A stretch of DNA of 64,000 nucleotides from Gordonia hankookensis (GCF_014673215.1 NZ_JACWMS010000002.1:310001-374000); one strand, 5' to 3'. Shown: positions 44,173 to 52,968, counted from the stretch's first letter. Made by a program: numbers and translations. The notes: generated by a model from the sequence alone, not told the origin.

Positions 44173-44682
44173 ATGCGTCGCGTGTCTTTCTCGCACTGGC
44201 CCTGCTCGATGGCTCGGACCGCCGACCTCGTGGGCGATCCCTGGACCGCACTGGTTCTCCGAGAGGCGTTCTACGGAACCCGACGGTTCGACGAGTTCCA
44301 ACGCGAACTCGGCATCGCCCGCAACACCCTGACGGACCGTCTCCGACGGCTGGTCGACGAGGGCATGTTGGAGCGGAACCCCTATGCGAGCGAACCGATT
44401 CGCCACGAGTACGTCCTGACCGACAAGGGGGCCGACTTCTGGGACGTCCTGTTGGCCATGTCCGCGTGGGGTGACCGCTGGCTGGTCGACGATGCCGGTC
44501 CGCCGGTGACCTTGCGTCACACCGCCTGCGGACACGAGACCCGCGCACGGGTGGTCTGCGAACACTGCGGCGATGCGATGCCGATCGAGGAGTCCCGGAT
44601 GTCCTTCGGCCCCGGTTACCCGGTACGGCTGCGGGATCGGCCGGACGTGAAGGCCCGATTCGACCGGATGTCCCGCGACTGA
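44173..44682 (+). CDS. HxlR-family regulator with C-terminal zinc-ribbon-like Cys motif
   Basis: A 169-residue regulator. The HxlR start WPCSMARTADLVGDPWTALVLREAFYGTRRFDEFQRELGIARNTLTDRL places a Cys at the ligand/redox site. The C-terminal 60 residues carry HTACGHETRARVVCEHCG, a likely zinc or redox Cys cluster (C-x12-C-x2-C plus His) beyond the usual HxlR length. It precedes an SRPBCC and an LLM gene on the same strand and may regulate them. The effector is unknown. Confidence 0.87.
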   Translation: MRRVSFSHWPCSMARTADLVGDPWTALVLREAFYGTRRFDEFQRELGIARNTLTDRLRRLVDEGMLERNPYASEPIRHEYVLTDKGADFWDVLLAMSAWGDRWLVDDAGPPVTLRHTACGHETRARVVCEHCGDAMPIEESRMSFGPGYPVRLRDRPDVKARFDRMSRD

Positions 44683-44776
44683 CCCCCGGGCCACGATTTA
44701 CAGGGCCTTGAACTCCACGGTCTCATCATGCAACCATCTGGGTGGGTTGACGTGATCGCGAGAGATTGGATCGGCA

Positions 44777-45343
44777 ATGGAGTGGACAGGAGCCCGATAC
44801 GCCGACGGGCCGACCGCGCAGGTGCACATCAGGGTGGCGGCGCCGCCCGTCGTCGTGTGGCAGGTCGTCAGCGATGTGGAGGCCATGGCCGAGATGAGTT
44901 CGGAGTTGCAGTCGGTCCGCTGGACCGACCCGACTGCCGAGCGGGGGGTCGGGGCGACGTTCATCGGCGCGAGCCGGCATCCCGCGATGGGCGAATGGTC
45001 GACGACCTCACACGTCGTCGAATGGACTCCCCTCGAGGCATTCGCCTGGGCCGTCGAGGATGTGGACTCCCCATCCGCCACCTGGCGGTTCACGCTCCAA
45101 GCCGACGGCGACGAGACGGTGCTGACCCAGTGGGTGCGGATGGGGCCCGGTAGATCAGGGCTATCCGCCGCCATCGACGCCATGCCGGACAAGGAGCAGA
45201 AGATCGTCTTCGTGCGGATGCGCGAGTTCGAGGCGAACATGACCGCGACCCTTGACCAGATCAAGGACCGCGCCGAACTTCTCGCGCAGGGTGCCGACCG
45301 GCAGGCCGGCGGCGCGACGACGACACCTGAAGCGCGGTCATGA
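44777..45343 (+). CDS. SRPBCC/START-like ligand-binding protein
   Basis: A 188-residue protein with a helix-grip fold. VHIRVAAPPVVVWQVVSDVEAMAEMSSELQSVRWTD is the N-terminal strand and helix, and WSTTSHVVEWTPLEAFAWAVED and WRFTLQADGDETVLTQWVRM are the central strands. Polyketide cyclase-like SRPBCC proteins bind hydrophobic ligands; a catalytic role is not evident. Its stop overlaps the LLM gene start (ATGA), so they are likely partners. Confidence 0.85.
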   Translation: MEWTGARYADGPTAQVHIRVAAPPVVVWQVVSDVEAMAEMSSELQSVRWTDPTAERGVGATFIGASRHPAMGEWSTTSHVVEWTPLEAFAWAVEDVDSPSATWRFTLQADGDETVLTQWVRMGPGRSGLSAAIDAMPDKEQKIVFVRMREFEANMTATLDQIKDRAELLAQGADRQAGGATTTPEARS

Positions 45344-46389
45344 GGACGGCGACGACCGTCGAGGTCTCCCGGGACGCGACGGAGACCACCACATTCGTCC
45401 TGGAAGCCGAGCGCCTGGGACTCGACATCTGCTGGGTTGCCGAGGCGTGGGGTTCGGACGCACCGTCCTACCTCGGCTACCTGGCCGCCCGCACCGACCG
45501 AATCCTCCTGGGCTCCGGGATCATTCAGATCGGCACGCGCACTCCGGTGGCGATCGCACAGGCGGCACTGACGCTCGCCGGACTGTCGGAGGGCCGCTTC
45601 CTTCTCGGCCTCGGCGCATCAGGACCACAGGTCATGGAGGGCCTGCACGGAGTCGAGTTCCGGCGCCCGCTGACCCGGATGCGGGAGACGGTCGACGTCA
45701 TCCGGGAGGCGTTCTCCGGTGCCAGGATCTCGTATGCCGGCGAGACCGTGCGCATACCGCGCACGACGGACTCCAAACCGATGCGATTGTCGATCCCTGG
45801 CCGCGATGACATACCCATCTACCTGGCATCGATGTCGCCGAAGATGCTCGAGCTCACCGGAGAGATCGCCGACGGCTGGCTCGGCACGAGCTTCGTTCCG
45901 GAAGGGTCGGCCGCGTACTTCGATCATCTCGAGGCGGGACTACGTGCGGCCGGACGGACCACAGACGCCATCGATGTGTGTCAGGGTGCCGAGATCGCCA
46001 TCTTCGACGATGCCGACCGCCTCGCTCAGCACGTCAACGGCCGGAAGAAGGAACTGGCGTTCAGCATCGGCGGTATGGGCAGCGCCGACACCAACTTCTA
46101 CAACGCCGCCTACGCACGGCAGGGATGGTCCGAAGTGACCGGTGAGATCCAAAGTCGTTGGCAGGGTGGTGATCGCGAGGGTGCGGTGGAACTCGTCTCC
46201 GACGAGATGGTCCTGGCGACAACCCTGATCGGGACACGCCCGATGGTCGCCCGGCGGTTACGCGACTGGGCCGCGACCGGGGTCACCACCGTGAGGCTTT
46301 ATCCCGCAGGCGATACGCTCGACGAACGGCTCTCGAATCTCGCCGACGGGATCGAACTCGCGGCCGGCACGGTCGCGCCCGCCCGGTGA
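45340..46389 (+). CDS. LLM-class F420-dependent oxidoreductase
   Basis: A 349-residue luciferase-like monooxygenase/reductase. ATTVEVSRDATETTTFVLEAERLGLDICWVAEAWGSDAPSYLGYLAARTDRI and GLGASGPQVMEGLHGVEF are the F420-reductase-type landmarks (similar to methylene-tetrahydromethanopterin reductase-like proteins). SARS-like MSPKMLELTGEIADGWLGT is the C-terminal barrel. It probably uses F420H2. The substrate is unknown. It is coupled to the SRPBCC gene. Confidence 0.9.
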   Translation: MRTATTVEVSRDATETTTFVLEAERLGLDICWVAEAWGSDAPSYLGYLAARTDRILLGSGIIQIGTRTPVAIAQAALTLAGLSEGRFLLGLGASGPQVMEGLHGVEFRRPLTRMRETVDVIREAFSGARISYAGETVRIPRTTDSKPMRLSIPGRDDIPIYLASMSPKMLELTGEIADGWLGTSFVPEGSAAYFDHLEAGLRAAGRTTDAIDVCQGAEIAIFDDADRLAQHVNGRKKELAFSIGGMGSADTNFYNAAYARQGWSEVTGEIQSRWQGGDREGAVELVSDEMVLATTLIGTRPMVARRLRDWAATGVTTVRLYPAGDTLDERLSNLADGIELAAGTVAPAR

Positions 46390-46399
46390 ACACCTCAGG

Positions 46400-46822
46400 T
46401 CAGAGCGCGAAACACGCCCATCCGGAGCCGTATCCCTGGTGCACACGCATCACCGCGACCGGCCCGCGGACCCCACCCTGTTTCGCATACAGCAACCGAT
46501 CGCCGATCCGTCGGGGCACCCATCGGATCGTTGCGATGGCCCCGTCGGCCCGCGCAGCGCCGATGAACCGCTCCGGATACCCCTGCCTGCGCTCCCAGAA
46601 GGTGACCGGTCCCGACGCGTTGACATCGACGGTCAGGTTGTAGAGACATCCGGTTCCGTACACCACCGACGAGAACGGCACGCCCGCGTCGATCTTGCCG
46701 ACCGGTACGGCCCCGGCCGAACCCGGTGGCACGATCGACAATCCGATTGTCGCGAGACCCATTGCGAGAGCCCCGGACAGCGCGGTCCTCCTGCGTCGCC
46801 TCACTGTGTGCTGCTTCGACAC
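46400..46822 (-). CDS. Small secreted protein of unknown function
   Basis: A 140-residue exported protein. SKQHTVRRRRRTALSGALAM is a basic then hydrophobic signal peptide, with cleavage likely after GSAGA. The mature part has two Cys (GTGCLYNL and GWACFAL) that may form a disulfide and a repeated Val/Gly pattern. I choose GTG 46822 because GGAGGGGG precedes it; ATG 46855, overlapping the TetR stop as ATGA, is the alternative. I recognise no family. It follows the TetR gene on the same strand. Confidence 0.7.
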   Translation of the reverse strand: MSKQHTVRRRRRTALSGALAMGLATIGLSIVPPGSAGAVPVGKIDAGVPFSSVVYGTGCLYNLTVDVNASGPVTFWERRQGYPERFIGAARADGAIATIRWVPRRIGDRLLYAKQGGVRGPVAVMRVHQGYGSGWACFAL

Positions 46823-46851
46823 CTCTCCCCCTCCACTGGTCGCCTCGATCG

Positions 46852-47445
46852 TCATTCCCGCGGCGCGAGGACGTCGATGACCTCGTGCAGTGCTTCGCGT
46901 GCGGCGGCATACGGGCTGACCTGACGCTGGCCGAGTGCACCGACGACGGCGCCGTCCTCCACGGCGATGAGTTGCCGGACGTGCATCGGCTCGGCCAATC
47001 GGAACGATTTCTGCAGAACGTCCGAATGCATCTCGGCCAGCAGGACCCGGCGGTCGATCACCACCTCGCGCAACCGCGGATAGCGCGCCGCAAGGGCGAT
47101 CGTCTCGTAGCGCGCGGCGAGGGTCTGGATGGTCGTATCGGGTCCGATGAACACCTCGGCGAGCGCATCGGCGGTTGCCTGCCCGCCACGTCGTCGTCGG
47201 GGTAGGGCATCGCGGCGCGTGGCGATGCACTCTTCGTCGTTGCGGCACACGTAAGCGGCCGCCTCCGCCATCAGATCCTCCAGCGAACCGAAGTAGTAGG
47301 TCGTCGATGCGAGCGGCAACTTCGCCCGGTCGGCGACGGCCCGATGACGGACCGCATCGAATCCACCTTCGAGCAGCAACGCGCCGGCGGCCTCGATCAG
47401 TCGGGACCGCCGTCGCAGTCCCTTCGGGGTTGCCGCCGACGTCAT
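46852..47445 (-). CDS. TetR-family transcriptional regulator
   Basis: A 197-residue regulator. GLRRRSRLIEAAGALLLEGGFDAVRHRAVADRAKLPLASTTYYFGSLEDL is the HTH. The C-terminal domain is not recognisable. Upstream, GCGTTAC (47464-47470) and GTAACGC (47498-47504) face each other, and GCTTT/AAAGC lies between; these are possible operator parts. The gene for a nucleoside deaminase diverges 150 bases away, the other possible target. Confidence 0.9.
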   Translation of the reverse strand: MTSAATPKGLRRRSRLIEAAGALLLEGGFDAVRHRAVADRAKLPLASTTYYFGSLEDLMAEAAAYVCRNDEECIATRRDALPRRRRGGQATADALAEVFIGPDTTIQTLAARYETIALAARYPRLREVVIDRRVLLAEMHSDVLQKSFRLAEPMHVRQLIAVEDGAVVGALGQRQVSPYAAAREALHEVIDVLAPRE

Positions 47446-47596
47446 GGAATCATGCTGCCAAAGGCGTTACCTGCCACGGGTTGCTTTGACAAAAGCCGTA
47501 ACGCGGTCAACGAATTCGCCCAACGTCGGACCAGTTGTCACGCTGCCTGCGACATGAACGTGCGCCGCGCGCACCGATTCCTGAGACGATGGCCGG

Positions 47597-48070
47597 ATGG
47601 ACGACGACGCGCTCCTGCGCCATGCGATCGATCTCGCCGCTGCCGCGCGCGCCCGCGGTGACCACCCTTTCGGGGCGTTGCTCGCCGACGCCTCCGGCGA
47701 CGTGATCCTGACCGCCCAGAACAGCGTCGGCACCGACGACGATCCGACGGCCCACGCCGAGACGAATCTGGTGCGTGCCGCCGGCCGCCGATTCACCTCC
47801 GCCGAGCGACGGTCGATGACCCTGTACACCAGTACCGAACCATGTGCGATGTGTGCCGGTGCCATCTACTGGGCCTCGATCCCCACCGTCGTGTTCGCGT
47901 TGAGTGAGGCCGAACTGCGATCGATGACCGGCGACGATCCCAAGAACCCGTCGCTCGACCTGCCCTGCCGGGAGGTATTCGCACGCGGCGCTCACCCGAC
48001 CGCGGTGCGCGGACCCTTCGACATCCCCGCCGCACGTGAGGTCCATGCGGGGTTCTGGCGGACATCGTGA
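47597..48070 (+). CDS. Nucleoside/guanine deaminase-like CMP/dCMP-type deaminase
   Basis: A 157-residue zinc deaminase. DDPTAHAETNLVRAAGRRF has the zinc His and catalytic Glu (HAE), and TSTEPCAMCAGAIYWASIPTVVFALSE has PCAMC. FDAIF-like ends and the length fit guanine deaminase or related cytidine/tRNA-adenosine deaminases. The HAETNL plus PCAMCAGAIYWA layout is closest to guanine deaminase (GuaD-like) proteins. It should act in purine salvage. Confidence 0.87.
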   Translation: MDDDALLRHAIDLAAAARARGDHPFGALLADASGDVILTAQNSVGTDDDPTAHAETNLVRAAGRRFTSAERRSMTLYTSTEPCAMCAGAIYWASIPTVVFALSEAELRSMTGDDPKNPSLDLPCREVFARGAHPTAVRGPFDIPAAREVHAGFWRTS

Positions 48071-48100
48071 TCTGAGGGCGCGTCCCAGATCGCGTGAGGC

Positions 48101-48148
48101 GTTGTCCGGGCTACGAGTTGTCCGGGCTACGAGATGTCCGGGCTAGGA
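48101..48148. repeat. 16-base tandem repeat, three copies, overlapping a stop codon
   Basis: GTTGTCCGGGCTACGA at 48101-48116 and 48117-48132 (identical), then GATGTCCGGGCTAGGA at 48133-48148. The third copy contains the TAG stop of the epimerase-like gene on the minus strand. Confidence 0.9.
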
Positions 48149-49048
48149 GAAGTAGTGGCCCGCGTCGAGGTCCTCGATCAGTCCGGGCAGTTCGGGCTTC
48201 CAGCCCATCAGCTCGCGGGTGATCTCCGCCGATGTCGGATTGTCCACCGAGACGAATGCCGACAGGAACCGGAACACTTCCGGGGCATCCTCGGGTTTCA
48301 CTGTGCGCGTGGGAATCCCGACACCTCGACCGATGGCTTCGGCGATCTCCCGGAACGGGACGCCCTCATCGCCGACGGCGTGCAATCGCGTCCCTGCCGG
48401 GGCACTCTCCAGCGCGAGTCGATACAGACGGGCGGCATCGCGGGTGTGGACGGCAGGCCAGCGGTTGTCGCCGGTGCCCTGATATCCGGAAAACCCGTTC
48501 TCGCGGGCGAATCCGATCAGCGCGGGCACGAACCCGTGGTGGTCGAGGTCGCTGTGCACCGACGGCGGCAACCGGAGAACCGACGACCTGACACCGTGCT
48601 CGGCCAGTCCGACGAGCACGTTCTCCGCGTCGATGCGGTAGCCGCCGTCGAACGCATCCGACTCCGTTCCCGGCCGGCCGGTGACGCCCATCATCGGGAT
48701 CATCGCGGTTCCCGATGTCCCGACCAGCGGCTTGCCCGTTCCGGTCAGCGCCGTCCCCAGTGCGTCCAGAGCCGCCAGGTCCGCGGCTGCGGCCGACGCC
48801 AGATCCCCGGCCGCCATCGCGTCGTGTTTGAACGCCAGGTGGATGACCCCGTCGGCGTCGCGCGCGGCATCGGCCAGACCCTCGAGGTCGTCGAGGTCGC
48901 CGCGACGGACCCCGGCGCCCAGATCCGCCACTGCCGCGGCAGCGGCATCCGAGCGCGCGAGGCCGACGACCTCGTGCCCGGCCTGCAACAGCTCCGGGAT
49001 GACGGCAGACGCGACGTGTCCGGACGCACCGGTGATGAATACCCGCAT
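48143..49048 (-). CDS. NAD-dependent epimerase/SDR family protein
   Basis: A 301-residue extended SDR. VFITGASGHVASAVIPELLQAGHEVVGLARSDAAA is the NAD(P)-binding start, VIHLAFKHDAMA follows, and GGYRIDAENVLVGLAEHGV replaces the usual YxxxK; a plain YxxxK is not obvious, though SGTAMIPMMG holds the Ser. It may be a reductase or epimerase of unknown substrate. A TetR gene diverges, with two strong operators between, so it is probably the regulated target. Confidence 0.87.
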   Translation of the reverse strand: MRVFITGASGHVASAVIPELLQAGHEVVGLARSDAAAAAVADLGAGVRRGDLDDLEGLADAARDADGVIHLAFKHDAMAAGDLASAAAADLAALDALGTALTGTGKPLVGTSGTAMIPMMGVTGRPGTESDAFDGGYRIDAENVLVGLAEHGVRSSVLRLPPSVHSDLDHHGFVPALIGFARENGFSGYQGTGDNRWPAVHTRDAARLYRLALESAPAGTRLHAVGDEGVPFREIAEAIGRGVGIPTRTVKPEDAPEVFRFLSAFVSVDNPTSAEITRELMGWKPELPGLIEDLDAGHYFS

Positions 49049-49102
49049 GAGACCTCCTTGGCCCGTGATCCGTGAGCTGGTGACCCACGTTCGGCGATGT
49101 TC

Positions 49103-49125
49103 GTGATGTCATGTTCTGACATCAC
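49103..49125. promoter_or_regulatory. TetR operator 1: perfect 9+9 base inverted repeat
   Basis: GTGATGTCA (49103-49111) pairs with TGACATCAC (49117-49125) around TGTTC. It lies in the divergent spacer between the epimerase-like gene and the TetR gene. Confidence 0.8.
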
Positions 49126-49137
49126 CGACTGTACTCC

Positions 49138-49158
49138 TGATGTCAGTTCCTGTCATCA
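49138..49158. promoter_or_regulatory. TetR operator 2: near-perfect 8+8 base inverted repeat
   Basis: TGATGTCA (49138-49145), GTTCC, TGTCATCA (49151-49158) repeat the pattern of operator 1 with one mismatched pair. The two centres are 34 bases apart, and this copy ends 15 bases before the TetR start. Confidence 0.75.
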
Positions 49159-49173
49159 CGTATCCTCGGCAGC

Positions 49174-49740
49174 ATGGGACGATGGCCGACGGGCTCGCGC
49201 GAGCGCCTGCAGCAGGCGGCGTTGGCCCTGTTCGTGGAGAAGGGCTTCGACCAGACGTCGGTCTCCGACATCGCATCGCGGGCCGGCGTCACCGAACGAA
49301 CCTTCTACCGGCAGTTCGGCGAGAAGCGTGAAGTACTCTTCGACGGCGGCGAGTCACTCCAACTCGCCATCACCGAGCACCTTTCCACCTCACCCCCCGA
49401 TGAGCGGCCACTGGAGGCCGCCGAACGTGCACTGATGCACGCCGCTACCGAATTCTTCTCCGACAGACTGCCTTTCGCCAGGAAGCGACAGTCCGTGATC
49501 GACGCGAATCCGGAACTGCAGGAGCGCGAGCTGCTCAAGATGGCCTCGCTCGTCGACGCCATCCGCGACTCTCTGGCATCCCGCGACGTCCCCGAGACCG
49601 CATCCCGACTCGCGGCCGAGATGGGCGTCGCCGCATTCAAGGTGGCCTTCGGCCGTTGGATCGATCCCGCCAATGGCCGCTCGCTGGCCGATCTGATCCG
49701 CGACTGTCTCGACGAGATGCGAGACGTCGCAGCACGCTGA
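49174..49740 (+). CDS. TetR-family transcriptional regulator
   Basis: A 188-residue regulator. SRERLQQAALALFVEKGFDQTSVSDIASRAGVTERTFYRQFGEKREVLF is the HTH, very similar to the AcrR/TetR_N consensus. The C-terminal domain is generic. Its own promoter carries two copies of a GATGTCA/TGACATC dyad, so it should autoregulate and control the divergent epimerase-like gene. The ligand is unknown. Confidence 0.92.
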   Translation: MGRWPTGSRERLQQAALALFVEKGFDQTSVSDIASRAGVTERTFYRQFGEKREVLFDGGESLQLAITEHLSTSPPDERPLEAAERALMHAATEFFSDRLPFARKRQSVIDANPELQERELLKMASLVDAIRDSLASRDVPETASRLAAEMGVAAFKVAFGRWIDPANGRSLADLIRDCLDEMRDVAAR

Positions 49741-49793
49741 CCCTCACCACCGCACGGTCGTTGGCTTGCGGACGGGTCCATCCTTGCTGCCAA

Positions 49794-49811
49794 TATACCC
49801 CCAGGGGTATA
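49794..49811. promoter_or_regulatory. CsoR/CstR-type operator
   Basis: TATACCCC (49794-49801), CA, GGGGTATA (49804-49811) is a perfect 8+8 base dyad. G-tract ATACCCC/GGGGTAT dyads are the known target type of CsoR-family repressors. It lies 57 bases before the CsoR-like start, so autoregulation is likely. Confidence 0.82.
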
Positions 49812-49856
49812 GTGGCAGCACAGGTACACCTCCCGGGTTCCTCACCCGGCGACTGA

Positions 49857-50138
<282 letters not shown>

Positions 50139-50162
50139 GAGCCGCCACCGAAAGGAAAGATC

Positions 50163-50561
50163 ATGCAACTCGGATACTCGACAACGCTAACGACCACCTT
50201 CGACGATGCGGTCTCCCGAACACGGGATGCATTGGGCAATCAAGGATTCGGCGTTCTCACCGAGATCGACGTGACCGCCACCCTCAAGCAGAAGCTCGAC
50301 GCCGACATGGAGCGGTACCTCATCCTCGGCGCCTGCAACCCGTCCCTGGCGCACGGCGCCCTCGCCGTCGACCGGCAGATCGGACTGCTCCTGCCGTGCA
50401 ACGTCGTGGTGCGCGACGACACCGACAACGCAGGCACCGTGATCGTCGAGGCGATGAACCCGGACATCATGGTCGAGGTCACCGACGCCCCGGGCCTGCG
50501 CGACGTCGCCGCGGCCGCGTCGGAGAAGTTGCAGGCCGCCATCGCGGCGCTGACCGACTGA
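50163..50561 (+). CDS. DUF302 protein
   Basis: A 132-residue protein. TLTTTFDDAVSRTRDALGNQGFGVLTEIDVTATLKQKLDADMERYLILGACNPSLAHGAL is the complete DUF302 signature, with a single Cys in GACNP and another in LLPCNVVVRDD. ALAVDRQIGLLLPCNV is typical. No catalytic mechanism is known, but the family often travels with CsoR-like repressors and rhodaneses. GAAAGGAAAG precedes its ATG. It should be under control of the adjacent CsoR-family protein. Confidence 0.9.
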   Translation: MQLGYSTTLTTTFDDAVSRTRDALGNQGFGVLTEIDVTATLKQKLDADMERYLILGACNPSLAHGALAVDRQIGLLLPCNVVVRDDTDNAGTVIVEAMNPDIMVEVTDAPGLRDVAAAASEKLQAAIAALTD

Positions 50562-50597
50562 CCAAGACCCGGTCCGCCGAAGGTCGGCTCCCAGTTC

Positions 50598-50645
50598 CAC
50601 CGATGACTGAGATGACACAAATTTGTGTTATCTCAGTCATCGGTG
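50598..50645. promoter_or_regulatory. 48-base palindrome: probable operator of the GbsR/MarR regulator
   Basis: Arms 50598-50621 and 50622-50645 are complementary over 24 bases with a single G-T exception and no loop. The centre is GACACAAATTTGTGTT. It sits 12 bases before the GbsR/MarR-type start. A loopless, AT-centred dyad fits a dimeric regulator site better than a terminator, though it could also end the DUF302 transcript. Confidence 0.75.
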
Positions 50646-50657
50646 CATAGTTGAGTC

Positions 50658-51188
50658 ATGCCCGATGACGCACAGCTCACATTCGCCGACCACATGGCCC
50701 GCTACTACGCGCGGCGCTTCAGTTTTCCGCCGATGGTCGGACGGGTCATCGGCTACCTGTCGGTCTGCGACCCGCCCGGCCAGAGCATCGCCGAACTGAG
50801 CGAGGCATTGCTCGCCAGCCGCAGCGCGATCACCGGCGCCATCGAGAACCTCGAGAACCTCGGGGTCGTCAAACGCACCCGCACTGCAGGCGAACGCATG
50901 GACCGCATCGCCATCGACCTGTCGACACCGCGATCACTGGGATTCGACATGAGCGAGTACGAGGAATTGGCGGACCTCGCCCGCGAAGGGCTCGAGGTCA
51001 TCGGCGACGCAACCGCGGAACGTCGAGCAGCTCTGTCGGAGACAGCGGCGCTCGCGGACTTCCTCATCGATCGCATCCCCGCGCTCTACGAGGAATGGAA
51101 GAAACACCGGGCAGCACTGGTCATGTCGGGTGACCTCTACGACCCGAATGCCGACGGCACACCCGACGAGGACGGAGACCGGAAATGA
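50658..51188 (+). CDS. GbsR/MarR-family transcriptional regulator
   Basis: A 176-residue winged-helix regulator. FADHMARYYARRFSFPPMVGRVIGYLSVCDPPGQSIAELSEALLASRSAITGAIENLENLGVVKRTRTAGERMDRIAID shows the GbsR-type HTH (MVGRVxGxL opening and SRSAITGAI recognition helix). The C-terminal part is helical. Its stop overlaps the ABC ATPase start (ATGA), so it is in the same operon and likely controls the exporter through the 48-base palindrome. Confidence 0.9.
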   Translation: MPDDAQLTFADHMARYYARRFSFPPMVGRVIGYLSVCDPPGQSIAELSEALLASRSAITGAIENLENLGVVKRTRTAGERMDRIAIDLSTPRSLGFDMSEYEELADLAREGLEVIGDATAERRAALSETAALADFLIDRIPALYEEWKKHRAALVMSGDLYDPNADGTPDEDGDRK

Positions 51189-52168
51189 ATCCACGAAGTG
51201 TGCACGACCTGGCCATCGAGGCCCGCGGTCTGGTGAAACGCTACGACGACAAGCTCGTCCTCGATGGGCTCGACCTGACGATCCCGCGAGGCGAGGTCTT
51301 CGCCCTGCTCGGGCCGAACGGGTCCGGCAAGACGACAACCGTGAACATCTTGTCGACCCTGATCGACGCCGATGCCGGACGGGTCGTCGTCGGCGGTCAC
51401 GACCTGGCCGACAACCCGAACGGAATCCGATCCATCATCGGGGTGACCGGGCAGTTCGCCGCCCTCGACGATCTCCTCACCGGCCGCGAGAACCTCCAGT
51501 TGATGGCCGATCTGAATCATCTCGGCCGCGGACCCGGCCGTGCCCGCGTCGATGCACTGCTGGTCGACTTCGACCTGGTCGATGCCGCCGACCGCGCGGT
51601 GTCCACCTACTCCGGTGGCATGCGCCGACGCCTGGATCTCGCCATGACCCTGGTGTCGACGCCGGAGGTGATCTTCCTCGACGAACCGACGACCGGACTC
51701 GACCCGCGAAGCCGGCGGACCTTGTGGGACACCATCAGCGGGTTGGCACGCGACGGGGTGACGGTCTTCCTGACGACGCAGTACCTCGAAGAGGCGGACC
51801 GTCTCGCCGACCGCGTCGCGGTGCTCGACCAGGGCTCGATCGTCGCGCAGGGCACGCCGTCGGAGCTGAAGAGCCTCGTTCCCGGATCGTCGATCCACCT
51901 CGTCTTCGCCGACGACGACACCTTCGACCGGGCACGGTCGGTATTCGCCGACGCCACCGCAGTCCCCGGCTCGCGCCGACTGGACCTGTCCACCGACGAC
52001 ACCGTCCGATCGCTGCGAGAAGCGCTGGGGCGCATCGAATCCGAGCAGCTCGACCTCACCGACGTCTCGGTTCACACCGCCAGCCTCGACGACGTCTTCT
52101 TCGCCTTGACCGGCCGCGCCGAGCCGCAGGCCGATGACCAAACCATCCCGCACGAAGGAGCCGCATGA
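51185..52168 (+). CDS. DrrA-type ABC exporter ATP-binding protein
   Basis: A 327-residue ATPase. Walker A is GPNGSGKTTTV near residue 40, the signature STYSGGMRRRLDLAM and Walker B VIFLDEPTTGLDPRSR follow, and TTQYLEEADRLADRVAVLDQG is the switch region typical of daunorubicin-resistance exporters. The C-terminal 90 residues are the DrrA accessory domain, ending SLDDVFFALTG. It powers the adjacent DrrB-like permease. Coupled on both sides by ATGA overlaps. Confidence 0.93.
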   Translation: MNPRSVHDLAIEARGLVKRYDDKLVLDGLDLTIPRGEVFALLGPNGSGKTTTVNILSTLIDADAGRVVVGGHDLADNPNGIRSIIGVTGQFAALDDLLTGRENLQLMADLNHLGRGPGRARVDALLVDFDLVDAADRAVSTYSGGMRRRLDLAMTLVSTPEVIFLDEPTTGLDPRSRRTLWDTISGLARDGVTVFLTTQYLEEADRLADRVAVLDQGSIVAQGTPSELKSLVPGSSIHLVFADDDTFDRARSVFADATAVPGSRRLDLSTDDTVRSLREALGRIESEQLDLTDVSVHTASLDDVFFALTGRAEPQADDQTIPHEGAA

Positions 52169-52968
52169 TGTCCACGCTCACCTATGCCGTCGAGGACTCG
52201 ACGACGATGTTGCGCCGTAGTCTGCGTCGCATCATCCGCTACCCGTCGATGACAGTGCTGCTCATCGGCATGCCCGTCGTGTTCCTGTTGCTGTTCGTCT
52301 ATGTGTTCGGCGGACAGTTGGGTGCGGACATGGTCACACCGTCGGGCAACACCGGACGTGCCGCCTACCTCGACTACGTGGTGCCCGGCGTCCTGCTGAT
52401 CACGGTCGCGGCGGCGGTGCAGGGCACATCGATCTCGGTCGCCATGGACATGACCTCCGGGATCATCGCCCGATTCCGGACAATGGCCATCAGCCGGTCG
52501 TCGGTGCTCACGGGCCACGTGATCGGGAGCCTGCTGCAGACGCTGGCCAGTCTGGTCGTGGTACTCGCCGTCGCCCTCGCACTGGGCTTCCGCCCGTCGG
52601 CGACAGTGGTCGAGTGGCTGGCAGCGCTCGGCCTGCTGACCCTCTTCTCGGTGGCGCTGATCTGGCTCGCGGTGTATCTCGGGCTGTCGGCGAAGAGTGT
52701 GGAGACCGCCAGCAACACCCCGATGTTCCTGACCCTGCTGCCGTTCCTGGGCAGCGGCTTCGTGCCGACCGAGTCGATGCCGCCCGGTCTGCGCCAGTTC
52801 GCCGAGTACCAGCCGTTCACCCCGGTCGCGGAGACGCTGCGAGGCCTGCTCACCGGCACCGCGATCGGAACCGGCACCACCGTCGCCGCGCTTGCGTGGA
52901 GCATCGGGATCGCCGCCGTCTGCTACGTCGCCGCTCTCCGGACCTACGACCGGCGTCGCGTCGCCTGA
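52165..52968 (+). CDS. DrrB-type ABC exporter permease
   Basis: A 267-residue ABC-2 permease with six membrane segments. RIIRYPSMTVLLIGMPVVFLLLFVYVFGGQLG at the start and FVPTESMPPGLRQFAEYQPFTPVAETLRGLLTG near the end are the ABC-2/DrrB signature. With the ATPase it should export hydrophobic drugs or a lipid. ATGA overlap with the ATPase. A perfect hairpin follows 12 bases downstream. Confidence 0.93.
   Translation: MMSTLTYAVEDSTTMLRRSLRRIIRYPSMTVLLIGMPVVFLLLFVYVFGGQLGADMVTPSGNTGRAAYLDYVVPGVLLITVAAAVQGTSISVAMDMTSGIIARFRTMAISRSSVLTGHVIGSLLQTLASLVVVLAVALALGFRPSATVVEWLAALGLLTLFSVALIWLAVYLGLSAKSVETASNTPMFLTLLPFLGSGFVPTESMPPGLRQFAEYQPFTPVAETLRGLLTGTAIGTGTTVAALAWSIGIAAVCYVAALRTYDRRRVA

Noticed and set aside
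50598..50645. Simple intrinsic terminator for DUF302
   Set aside because: The dyad has no loop, no T-tract and an AT-rich core next to the next start codon, so an operator explains it better.
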